Positions 1-6,791 of a stretch of 8,805 nucleotides of DNA are shown piece after piece. Every line of letters begins with the position of its first letter. Position 1 is the first letter of the stretch. Where the stretch lies: positions 1 through 8,805 of the forward strand of contig JAEYNR010000077.1 in the NCBI GenBank assembly GCA_023412475.1, in the 5' to 3' direction. The notes below the pieces were generated by a model that saw only the letters and a list, made by a program, of their open reading frames with translations, was not told where the DNA came from and did not search any database. Source of the stretch: Fibrobacterota bacterium. GTDB taxonomy: Bacteria; Fibrobacterota; Chitinivibrionia; Chitinivibrionales; Chitinispirillaceae. The translations under genes and the position numbers were made by a program.

Positions 1-241
1 TTTCAGCCCGTTTTTTTGTCGAGAACATGGCACATAAGCGGTATTTAAACTAGTGTGTGGTAAGATTTATATTTCATGTAAACATGTTTTTTAAAAACCG
101 GCATATTTTGAACAGAAACTATTTAGACTCCTTCATGTTTATTTTCGCAGCTTGCACATGGACCATTTATTGTAACACTATCCCGCGAACTCAATGCTTG
201 CAGGCTTTAAACTTGCGGATGTAAGCTTCTGTAACTTTTCC

Positions 242-1222
242 CTATATCACGCCATTTTCGAACACCTTGATAGAATTATACCCAATAATGAAGCAGTAAT
301 CATTACATTTGCTTCTTTTTATCAAATTTCGATTGTGATCGAGTCTGGGCATTATAAACTTCCTGAAATCACCTTCTTTATTATACCTCAGACGTCCTGC
401 ACCGAAAAGATAGCAGTGCTGAAAATTACTTTCGGTATCAAAAACAGAATTAAATTCGCATAGTCTACACTCATAGCTACTGTCACGTAACCCAAGATTT
501 ATTCTACGGTGATACTCAAGTATATATCCTATATCGCTTTCGGAAAGATTGACCAGTGGGCTTTCTTTACATTGATTAAGTACCTTTTCGAGTAGATCAA
601 TATCTTTGATGAAATGTTTCTTGTAAAAATTCTCTTTTGGATCTCCCACAATCATCCTGTCCAGAAAAAGAATATTGACTAGATCTACCCCTAACTCATC
701 TTCACAGAAAGCCAGGTATTCCTTAAGATGGCTGATGTTTAATGATGTAACTACAATGTGAGCACCCAGACTTATCGAGTAACTTAGTTGATTTTTATAA
801 TTAGCAAAGGATTTAATGTTATTAACTTTTTGACTATACAAAGATTTATTTCTATACTGCACGTAAATCTCTTCCATATGTGAGTCTAGCGATATGCGAA
901 CATTTTTCAAGCCACAACTTATAAGACGCTGTACGTTTTCTAAAGATAGGAGAGAACCATTTGTCACCAGAATACTTTTATACCCGATTTGATTGCAGAA
1001 AGTGACCAGCTCACAAAGTTCGTCAATATTCATGAGCGGCTCGCCCTTCAGAAAACACACTACAGCATCAGGTAAAGCTGCCCCAGACTCTTTTAGCTCC
1101 AGTAAATAATTCTTCTTTATATCAAGAGATAAATAAAAAGATTTAGACCTGTTTACTGTACACATACTGCAGTCAAAATTACAACGGGAGTTGTTAAGTT
1201 CTATATTCGTATATTTAATCAT
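242..1222 (-). CDS. radical SAM protein with a reduced C-terminal cysteine cluster
   Basis: Predicted 326-residue radical S-adenosylmethionine enzyme. The cluster-binding motif CNFDCSMC (C14, C18, C21) is the classical CxxxCxxC. It is followed by a GGEP-like motif in the form KGEP (60-62), NGS (88-90) and VRISLDS (108-114), all in the usual order for the family's TIM barrel. The C-terminal part has C252-x2-C255, C270 and C306-x3-C310, which resembles a shortened SPASM/twitch auxiliary cluster; that reading is inference. The ATG at 1222 has AAGG four to five bases upstream. The gene follows the zinc-ribbon membrane protein gene after 18 nt, and the same pairing occurs again at 3897-4814, so the two probably act together. 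No recognisable precursor peptide lies next to it. The substrate is unknown; peptide modification is possible but unproven. Confidence 0.85.
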   Translation of the reverse strand: MIKYTNIELNNSRCNFDCSMCTVNRSKSFYLSLDIKKNYLLELKESGAALPDAVVCFLKGEPLMNIDELCELVTFCNQIGYKSILVTNGSLLSLENVQRLISCGLKNVRISLDSHMEEIYVQYRNKSLYSQKVNNIKSFANYKNQLSYSISLGAHIVVTSLNISHLKEYLAFCEDELGVDLVNILFLDRMIVGDPKENFYKKHFIKDIDLLEKVLNQCKESPLVNLSESDIGYILEYHRRINLGLRDSSYECRLCEFNSVFDTESNFQHCYLFGAGRLRYNKEGDFRKFIMPRLDHNRNLIKRSKCNDYCFIIGYNSIKVFENGVI

Positions 1223-1540
1223 TTTACCTTAAACTTTGTATTACCAATCAGGAGGTCCAGACAATAAAAATGCAATAATTAATAAAAGGAACTGACCAAG
1301 TGGCGTCAAAAACAGAATTAAAACTATACCTGATATTACCAAGAGGGATAGGTTTCTAATCTTTTTCCGCCTTACATCATCCTGCGGTTGTTCTAAACTT
1401 TCAAATCTTTTTTCATATTTTATTTCGGTTTTGCAACTTGCAAATTCCTTAAAGGAATCATAAAACTCACACTCTGGGCAAAGAATATTGCTATTACCCT
1501 CACTTGATTTGATGCGCTTTTTACATAATTTGCAAATCAT
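431..1540 (-). repeat. segmental duplication, intact copy (zinc-ribbon gene plus radical SAM gene)
   Basis: This stretch aligns with 3897-4814. Both contain the zinc-ribbon gene, an 18-nt gap and the radical SAM gene, in the same order and orientation. Homology stops inside the 3' part of the radical SAM gene near 431, so the last roughly 60 codons are not present in the second copy. At the other end, similarity fades within the first 26 codons of the zinc-ribbon gene. Identity is uneven: 1013-1099 is base-for-base identical to 4288-4374, and 1353-1487 differs from 4627-4761 at three positions. Confidence 0.85.
1241..1540 (-). CDS. small zinc-ribbon protein with C-terminal membrane hairpin, copy 1
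   Basis: 99 residues. C3-x2-C6 and C21-x2-C24 (CPEC) form a zinc-ribbon-like pair of knuckles. A charged linker follows (about 36-63, ending RRKKIR), then two short hydrophobic stretches (about 64-78 and 81-94) and the end GPPDW. The positive charge before the first helix suggests the zinc ribbon is cytoplasmic. I chose the ATG at 1540 because it aligns with the start of the paralogue at 4515-4814, which is also 99 residues with about 77% identity. An in-frame GTG at 1561 would add seven residues. It lies 18 nt upstream of the radical SAM gene, presumably in one transcript. Function is unknown: partner, membrane anchor or substrate of the radical SAM protein are all possible. Confidence 0.75.
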   Translation of the reverse strand: MICKLCKKRIKSSEGNSNILCPECEFYDSFKEFASCKTEIKYEKRFESLEQPQDDVRRKKIRNLSLLVISGIVLILFLTPLGQFLLLIIAFLLSGPPDW

Positions 1541-1658
1541 ACCATAACGTCCCACAATCACACAAACAATATGGCTATTTTATCTTCCAAAAAACAAATG
1601 GCATCTACGGATAATTATCGCTACTTACCTTAGGTCACACTATTCATAGCAGATTTGA

Positions 1659-2165
1659 TTATCTGTTCAAAAGTGTCTTTCCTTGACGAAATTTGATACT
1701 ATCTATTCCGGTTTCCCGAAAAAGGTCCTCCATGTATCTAAACTTTTTAATTTTTTCTCCTGAGATCACAAAATGCAGAGTATCATAGCCGACATAATCA
1801 CATCCAAGTAAGTTCATTTTAACAGTACCTGGATGATGGTCTGTCTGTAAAGGATGGTATCCTGACCCTACTATCAAATCAGAATATCTTATCAAATTGT
1901 ACAAATTAACAGCATCAGGAGAAATCCACTCATCTTTATTCTTTTTTGCCGTACGTTTTATTAAAAATACGGTGTCATTATAATTAATGCCACTGGGACA
2001 CCACAATCCATTAAGAAAAATGTTTTTTTGAAGAGTGAAATGGCTGTTTAATTGATACGTTTCACTGATAATTTTGAAACAGAAATCATAGCTGAATTGT
2101 TTGCTATCATTCTGATTACAAGAAAAGATAATGAGCAACGGCATTAAATACTGAATTATTCTCAT
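1659..2165 (-). CDS. putative lipoprotein of unknown function
   Basis: 168 residues. The N-terminus is a short type II signal peptide with lipobox IFSC, placing the lipid-modified cysteine at C16. Position +2 is Asn, not Asp, which under the enterobacterial sorting rule would favour the outer membrane. The rest is a small globular domain of about 150 residues, with Cys at 29, 56 and 122 and a His-rich stretch YHPLQTDHHPG (103-113). I recognise no family. The ATG at 2165 is supported by a strong SD, AGGAG, five bases upstream. It lies 131 nt after the membrane protein gene and 118 nt before the zinc-ribbon gene, so it may be a separate unit. Confidence 0.65.
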   Translation of the reverse strand: MRIIQYLMPLLIIFSCNQNDSKQFSYDFCFKIISETYQLNSHFTLQKNIFLNGLWCPSGINYNDTVFLIKRTAKKNKDEWISPDAVNLYNLIRYSDLIVGSGYHPLQTDHHPGTVKMNLLGCDYVGYDTLHFVISGEKIKKFRYMEDLFRETGIDSIKFRQGKTLLNR

Positions 2166-2296
2166 TTTGACTCCTAAGATGGATACATATCTCAGCCTCT
2201 ACTTGAACCCAATGAATTACGAATATACGCCTTCGACATACAGCAGTAATTCTAAAACAAATAACTAAATTGACATATCCAAGTAATTTTTGAACC

Positions 2297-2938
2297 TTAA
2301 TTCGAATAATTATTTTTTACAAAATACCTTCGATTTAAACCACCTATGATAGCAAAGGATGTCCAAAAAATATGGTAACCCATTTTAACAGAATGAATAT
2401 AATCCGTACTCCCATTTATTGCCGGTATGATTTTAATTGTCAGAATACTTAATATCGGCATTAACAACAGAGCTACTAGAATGATTATAGAAGTCTTTAA
2501 GACAGAAATTTTAATGTAAATCGAATATAGTATAACAATGCCAAAACTTGCTATTAATATAGAAATAACCAGTTTAGATATTGCGTAAATCACTGTTAGA
2601 TCAGATTTGCCTTTTACAATTGTTAAATGATCAATATACATTAAAGAAATGATAGCACCTTTAGAAGAATAAAAAGAAAGAACCAACAACAAAAACATGC
2701 TTAAAATGCAAAGATATAATTTAGCCGACTCTCCTTTTTTAAGTTTTTGTATTGGAAAAATAACTGAAGCTATACTGATAATCAAACTGATTGGCAATAT
2801 TGACAACAACTCTTGTTTAAGCCATTGTAATCCATCCCAGCCGACTAAAAATAATATCTCAGCTTGCCAAATGAATGTATTAAAAATAGATACTAAAAAT
2901 AGCAACAAAAAAAAACTGAGCTTTATTCTTGGTAGCAT
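2297..2938 (-). CDS. integral membrane protein, about six helices, unknown family
   Basis: 213 residues from the ATG at 2938, strongly hydrophobic. Likely membrane segments are near 7-25, 44-62, 73-91, 117-141, 147-172 and 187-201, with a basic loop (QKLKKGE, 64-70) after the second. The C-terminal tail LNRRYFVKNN is positively charged and probably cytoplasmic. There are no obvious catalytic motifs or transporter signatures. A TTG four codons earlier (2950) is a possible start, but neither has a clear SD and the ATG opens directly into the first helix. The gene sits between two other envelope-protein genes (3031-3744 and 1659-2165). A shared role is plausible only from position. Confidence 0.6.
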   Translation of the reverse strand: MLPRIKLSFFLLLFLVSIFNTFIWQAEILFLVGWDGLQWLKQELLSILPISLIISIASVIFPIQKLKKGESAKLYLCILSMFLLLVLSFYSSKGAIISLMYIDHLTIVKGKSDLTVIYAISKLVISILIASFGIVILYSIYIKISVLKTSIIILVALLLMPILSILTIKIIPAINGSTDYIHSVKMGYHIFWTSFAIIGGLNRRYFVKNNYSN

Positions 2939-3030
2939 ATCACTGTTCAATTACATCGACATTAATTTTAAAATTATTCCCTTTTTTGAGATAACACTCG
3001 CATTCAGAGCAATGGAGATGACTTCAACTT

Positions 3031-3744
3031 TCACTTTGTTTTATCTAAAAAGAATTCGAGTATTTCCACACATTTCATTCTATTTTGTATTACCACTTTA
3101 GCTAATTTTTCTGGATATGAGCTAATCATGGGTTTTTTGTACGCATCAGCGATTTCCTGTATTTTGGTTCGGCTGAGATTCAAATCAAAAATAAAATTAC
3201 TGGTGTTCAAATCGAGTCTATAAACCCACCCTACGACACCATATTCAGCATTAGTTGCATCTTCGTGTAAAGGGAAACTACCCCAAATGATCAGCTCACC
3301 ATTACCATCGTTATCTAAATCCTCAATCCACGAGTTTTTGTCATACTCCCAAAGAAAGCGCCAACCAATCGTATTCACAGGCAAGCAAAACCCTCGGTCT
3401 GGTCTGCTATTATTTATATCAGAAATACCTATAAAAATCTCTGCTAAACAGCCAGTTCCTAATGGACATTCTTTGTACGAATACAAATTGCAATTATTTC
3501 CCTTAAGAATAACCCATTCAGAATCAGGAATATTCAAATACTTGTTATTGTAAATTGAATCGTCATCATAATAGTAAAAACCGTTCAGTGGTATGTTAAT
3601 TACCTGACGACTCGGTTTTATTACAGTCGTACAAACATTTTGGCTGAAAATTACCGCGCTGAACAGGATTAAAATATACAGATTTGCTATAATAAATCTC
3701 ACACTTACTTTGAAAATAAACGATTCATTTTTATATAGTGCCAT
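3031..3744 (-). CDS. secreted protein with a DxDxDG (FG-GAP/VCBS-like) motif
   Basis: 237 residues. A hydrophobic segment at about 15-34 ending FSAVIFSQN looks like a signal peptide, or possibly an N-terminal anchor. The mature part has several cysteines (38, 85, 93, 99, 120) that could form disulfides outside the cytoplasm. The key motif is DLDNDGNGELI (142-152), the calcium-binding DxDxDG loop plus Gly-Glu-Leu seen in FG-GAP/VCBS repeats that report a measured or derived quantity; only one copy is present, so no full propeller. The start ATG at 3744 has AGAGG eight bases upstream. The gene lies 152 nt downstream of the end of the radical SAM pseudogene. Function unknown; an envelope or surface role is inferred. 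Confidence 0.65.
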   Translation of the reverse strand: MALYKNESFIFKVSVRFIIANLYILILFSAVIFSQNVCTTVIKPSRQVINIPLNGFYYYDDDSIYNNKYLNIPDSEWVILKGNNCNLYSYKECPLGTGCLAEIFIGISDINNSRPDRGFCLPVNTIGWRFLWEYDKNSWIEDLDNDGNGELIIWGSFPLHEDATNAEYGVVGWVYRLDLNTSNFIFDLNLSRTKIQEIADAYKKPMISSYPEKLAKVVIQNRMKCVEILEFFLDKTK

Positions 3745-3896
3745 GTTGATAACCTCTGTAAAGCTTTAAACTGTATCGCTTCCTCACTCCCGATTTTCAT
3801 TTCCATAAATCTAAAAGATCCTGAAGAATCTAATTTGCTTCGTCCTGTTCCAATATTCTGAAAAAGTATTAAGTCCAATAAAAAAGTTCATCTTCA

Positions 3897-4496
3897 TTCG
3901 GTATCAAAAACAGAGTTAAAATCGCATAGATTACACTCATAGCTACTGTCACGCAACCCGAGATTTATTCTACGGTGATACTCAAGTTATACCCTATATC
4001 GCTTTCGGAAAGATTGACCAGATCTACCCCTACCTCATTTTCACAGAATGCCAGGTACTCCTTAAGTGGGTGATATTCAAAGAAGTAATCACATTGTTTA
4101 CAATGTGATTATACAATGAATTATTTCTATATCGCGCGAAAATTTCCTCCATATGTGAGTCTAGTGAGACCCGGAAATTTTTCAAGCCACAGCTTAAAAG
4201 CCGCTGTGCATTTTCTACAGATAAAAGAGAACCGTTTGTCACCAGAATGCATGTATACCCGATTTTGTTGCAGAATGTTACCAGCTAACAAAGTTCGTCA
4301 ATATTCATGAGCGGCTCGCCCTTCAGAAAACACACTACAGCATCAGGTAAAGCTGCCCCAGACTCTTTTAGCTCTAGTAAACAATTCTTCCTTATGCAAG
4401 AGATAGACAAAAAGATTTAGACCTGTTTACCGTGCACATACTGCAGTCGAAATTGCAACACGATTCATTAAGTTTTATATTGGCATATTTAATCAT
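3897..4496 (-). pseudogene. decayed second copy of the radical SAM gene
   Basis: Homologous to 431-1222. The original start (ATG at 4496) and the CNFDCSMC cluster motif are still readable, so the damage came after duplication. Lesions compared with the intact copy are a 1-bp deletion near 4395, an in-frame TAG at 4285-4287 replacing a Glu codon, a roughly 63-bp deletion around 4086-4111, a 1-bp deletion near 4065, a 126-bp deletion joined at 4013-4021, and a 1-bp deletion near 3988. The 3' end coding the last roughly 60 residues is missing. The length difference, 792 minus 600, equals 126 + 63 + 3, which matches this list. A 70-codon open stretch at 4030-4242 is only a remnant of this gene. 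No active enzyme is expected. Confidence 0.93.
4086..4111. repeat. perfect 11-bp inverted repeat inside the pseudogene
   Basis: TAATCACATTG at 4086-4096 and its exact reverse complement at 4101-4111 are separated by four bases (TTTA). It is absent from the intact radical SAM copy and lies at the edge of the 63-bp deletion. Neither strand shows a T-run after it, so it is not a typical terminator. Confidence 0.8.
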
Positions 4497-4514
4497 TTTA
4501 TCTTTAACCTTGTA

Positions 4515-4814
4515 TTACCAATCAGGAAGTCCATCCAATAAACATGCAATAATATAAAAAAGGAACTGACCAAACGACGTCAAAGCCAGAATTAAAGCTA
4601 TACCTGATATCACCAAGAGGGATATGTTTCTAATCTTTTTCCGCCTTACTTCATCCTGCGGTTGTTCTAAACTTTCAAATCTTTTTTCATATTTTATTTC
4701 GGTTTTGCTACTTGCAAATTCCTTAAAGGAATCATACAACTCACACTCTGGGCAAAGAATACAACTGTGACTTTCGTTTTGCTTAAATTGTTTACCGCAC
4801 TTATTACAAATCAT
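4515..4814 (-). CDS. small zinc-ribbon protein with C-terminal membrane hairpin, copy 2
   Basis: 99 residues, same architecture as 1241-1540: C3-x2-C6 and C21-x2-C24 knuckles, charged linker, RRKKIR, two short hydrophobic helices (about 64-78 and 81-94) and the end GLPDW. About 76 of 99 residues are identical; 11 of the 23 changes fall in the first 26 residues. An additional Cys at 18 is unique to this copy, and the Cys at 36 of copy 1 is Ser here. The gene has stayed open although its radical SAM neighbour is broken. It starts 38 nt after the DUF3289-like gene ends, with no visible terminator between, so it may be co-transcribed with it. The SD is weak (GGATC). Confidence 0.75.
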   Translation of the reverse strand: MICNKCGKQFKQNESHSCILCPECELYDSFKEFASSKTEIKYEKRFESLEQPQDEVRRKKIRNISLLVISGIALILALTSFGQFLFYIIACLLDGLPDW

Positions 4815-4852
4815 ATTGATCCAGTTTTTTATTTATTAATTAAAATCTGACA

Positions 4853-5611
4853 TTAAATTGAAAAACTTCCAGTAAAAGAATGATCAAAACAAACTTCTGT
4901 GACGAATGGTTTATATCCCCTCATGTGCTGTAAAATATACCAAGCAAAAAAACCATCTAACCTGGAAGCTGGTTTACTATCTTCGATATCAGGGGCATCA
5001 AGCCCGAAGTGATCATAGAGCTGTATTTTAACTGTTGCTGTAAAATCGTATCCTTTCAATCCTTGATACCAATGTTTAATTTCATGTTTTTGAAACTGAG
5101 TAAGTATTACATCATATGCCCAAACATCATTGATCGCAATTGTTAAACCACCAAAAAGTTTGTCATTCCAACTATCATATTTAGGAGAACGAATTTTATT
5201 TGTAATATTAACCAATTTCAAATTACCTTTTGTGCGCTCAACCTCCTTGCGCAAATAGTTCTCAATATCATTAAGAAATTCCTTAGTAGACTGATGCTCC
5301 ATAACAGCTTTTGTTAAAACCGGATCAGAATATCTTACAGCAGAACCGAAATCATTTTTAACAGTAGACTTTTCTGATTTCATTTTGTCTATCATTCTAT
5401 TAATATTTCCCTCTAAAACACCAATTGCAAACCATGTATTAGCCATAGATCTGAAACAATCAAACAATTGCTCATCAGTCCAAAAGACAAGGTGATATCG
5501 CGAAGCTGCCCGCTTTCCAATTCTTGTGAACTCGGTAAATGATGTATCGTTTACATAAAAATCTTTATGAACTGCGGGCCTATGGTCGGATCGTGCAATA
5601 ATGGTGTTCAT
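4853..5611 (-). CDS. DUF3289-like protein, possible effector
   Basis: 252 residues, no signal peptide or membrane segment. The C-terminal half (about 159-250) matches my memory of the DUF3289 family pattern: NDVWAYDV (161-168), QLYDHFGLDAPDIE (197-210) and FFAWYILQHMRGYKPFVTEV (221-240), that is, an aromatic Trp-Tyr block followed by a LQH..GYKPF block. The family is known mainly from enterobacteria, has no established activity that I can cite, and I recall it appearing beside PAAR-type secreted effectors. The N-terminal half is helical and charged. The start at 5611 is five bases after the stop of the 59-residue gene and lacks a good SD, which suggests translational coupling. An effector role is inference. 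Confidence 0.65.
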   Translation of the reverse strand: MNTIIARSDHRPAVHKDFYVNDTSFTEFTRIGKRAASRYHLVFWTDEQLFDCFRSMANTWFAIGVLEGNINRMIDKMKSEKSTVKNDFGSAVRYSDPVLTKAVMEHQSTKEFLNDIENYLRKEVERTKGNLKLVNITNKIRSPKYDSWNDKLFGGLTIAINDVWAYDVILTQFQKHEIKHWYQGLKGYDFTATVKIQLYDHFGLDAPDIEDSKPASRLDGFFAWYILQHMRGYKPFVTEVCFDHSFTGSFSI

Positions 5612-5616
5612 TTTAC

Positions 5617-5796
5617 TTAAACCACTAATTTGCGCGCGACTTTTCCAGCAAATGCACCCTTTACATACTGAGTCGTATCTTTTGACCAGCCGATTGTGTC
5701 TTGTACTTTACCAAGATCTTCTTTATTGACTTTTGTAATTATATCAGCAGTAGTATCGCTACTATCTAATTTGATTGTAATTAGTGTGTCATCCAT
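5617..5796 (-). CDS. 59-residue orphan protein coupled to the DUF3289-like gene
   Basis: Starts MDDTLITIKL and ends with a basic, amphipathic stretch (TTQYVKGAFAGKVARKLVV). There are two adjacent ATG codons, at 5799 and 5796. The SD GGAG at 5802-5805 is two bases from the first and five from the second, so I chose 5796. No signal peptide, no cysteine, no family recognised. It ends five bases before the next gene, in a different frame, so it is not simply an in-frame split of that protein. The close coupling suggests it is needed together with the DUF3289-like protein, for example as adaptor, chaperone or secretion leader; this is inference. Confidence 0.6.
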   Translation of the reverse strand: MDDTLITIKLDSSDTTADIITKVNKEDLGKVQDTIGWSKDTTQYVKGAFAGKVARKLVV

Positions 5797-5923
5797 CATT
5801 TCTCCATAATAAAAAAGGAATTAGAAATCTTAATAATCTTTTAAAAGACACAATAAATCAGTTAAGCACTCAACTTTGCATGTAAATAAATAAACTTCCG
5901 TAAATCTGAATATTCTTTCCTTT

Positions 5924-6712
5924 TTAAATCTTCCCCTCAACCTCTTTCAACCCCCTATGAAACCCTGAAACCAGCACTTTCACCTGGTCCAACATTTCAA
6001 AGGCCATACCCGCCGCTTCGTCAAGAGTATATGTTTCCTTGTCCAATAAAGAAAGCTTTGAGATCGGTCCCTTTGCATTAATCAGATGCCTTACCCGACA
6101 ATCACAATCGCAGAATACCTTAAACCCCTGCTTGCGTGCGCCGAGACAAAAGCCTACATCTTCTCCTACCCATTTCGCACATTTTTCATCCCTCTCCTCG
6201 TACTCGACTATCTGCTCTCTGTACCAGGGATAGTCCATCGTTTCAAACACCCGCTTTTTAATCAAGGTAAAACCGGCACCAATCCAGTCTACTTCCTTGA
6301 GGCCGGAGGCGTGAATAGGAAGGAAATACTCATTGCGGACATCACCCTCACAACTATCAAATAGACCAGCGACTATCAGATCTGTCTGGGCGCGATACTG
6401 GTAAGCAGCTCCAACTATATCCAGGTCATGTTTCATCAGTTGTGAAAGATGCTCCGGGGTAAAGGCGATATCTGCATCTACACTAAGATAATAATCAAAA
6501 TCACCAAGTTCTTGTTTGATCTTTTCAGAACATCCCTTGTTAACACCGATATTTCGTAGAACTGAGATACTACTGCCCTGAATCTCCAAAATCTCAACAA
6601 AAAAATCCGGGCACTTCTTGAGGAGTGTCAGGCTGTTTTGGGTTTCTGAAGAGATTGCACCATGATTGGGATATGGTACACAGACACGGATTTTGGGAAT
6701 ACTTTTATCCAT
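5924..6712 (-). CDS. GT-A type glycosyltransferase-like protein
   Basis: 262 residues. The N-terminus KIRVCVPYPNHG (7-18) is a typical first beta strand of the GT-A fold. RNIGV (53-57) is followed by the metal-binding DxD-type motif LSVDADI (76-82; D79, D81), then GAGFTLIKKRVFE (145-157) and WVGEDVGFC (181-189) with an ED pair typical of GT2-like enzymes, and an RxRH-type end (207-209). It would transfer an activated sugar to an unknown acceptor. The nearest look-alikes I recall are short GT2-like proteins common in phages and islands. The ATG at 6712 is preferred because GAAAGG sits six bases upstream; an ATG at 6739 lacks this. It lies 79 nt after the muramidase gene, possibly in the same transcript. 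Confidence 0.75.
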   Translation of the reverse strand: MDKSIPKIRVCVPYPNHGAISSETQNSLTLLKKCPDFFVEILEIQGSSISVLRNIGVNKGCSEKIKQELGDFDYYLSVDADIAFTPEHLSQLMKHDLDIVGAAYQYRAQTDLIVAGLFDSCEGDVRNEYFLPIHASGLKEVDWIGAGFTLIKKRVFETMDYPWYREQIVEYEERDEKCAKWVGEDVGFCLGARKQGFKVFCDCDCRVRHLINAKGPISKLSLLDKETYTLDEAAGMAFEMLDQVKVLVSGFHRGLKEVEGKI

Positions 6713-6791
6713 TTTAAACCTTTCAAAAGAAAACTGCAATATGTCTGAAACTGTTGGCTCGAAGGCAATTAGAAAACATCATCAAGTTTAC

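Larger units (their letters stand above)
3897..4814 (-). repeat. segmental duplication, degenerate copy (zinc-ribbon gene plus radical SAM pseudogene)
   Basis: Second copy of the 431-1540 segment, same orientation, about 3.3 kb upstream in the direction of transcription. The zinc-ribbon half is an open gene; the radical SAM half is broken and truncated. I see no insertion sequence or terminal repeats at either end, so the mechanism of duplication is not visible. Confidence 0.85.

Noticed and set aside
60..110. CATGTAAACATG followed by a T-run as a terminator on the plus strand
   Set aside because: The stem is at most four or five A/T-rich pairs with a tiny loop, and no plus-strand gene precedes it.
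123..206. 27-codon minus-strand frame after the radical SAM gene containing CASC
   Set aside because: It has no start codon near its beginning and no SD; the CxxC is probably chance.
194..463. Open frame of 89 codons on the plus strand
   Set aside because: It lies opposite the 3' end of the radical SAM gene, has no SD, and its translation shows no family features. The same applies to the plus-strand frames at 2697-3101, 3287-3553, 6086-6364, 7441-7683 and 7565-7795.
1589..1629. Dyad centred on GATAATTATC with a T-run after it on the minus strand, a possible terminator behind the lipoprotein gene
   Set aside because: The outer stem has several mismatches, the core is almost all A/T, and the T-run begins several bases after the stem.
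3705..3806. 33-codon minus-strand frame overlapping the start of the secreted protein gene
   Set aside because: No SD precedes the ATG at 3806, and it covers the good SD of the 3031-3744 gene in another frame.
4030..4242. 70-codon minus-strand frame as a separate small gene
   Set aside because: It is the middle of the radical SAM pseudogene, bounded by a frameshift and starting at an internal Met codon without an SD.
1241..5923. Integron cassette array, suggested by one-way orphan genes with gaps of about 80 to 150 bases
   Set aside because: I found no paired RYYYAAC/GTTRRRY core sites or repeated attC-like structures between genes.
5800..5923. Separate promoter before the 59-residue gene (TTGTGT with TAAGAT)
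   Set aside because: The spacing is 15 bases and the -35 is poor; the region is so AT-rich that such matches are expected by chance.
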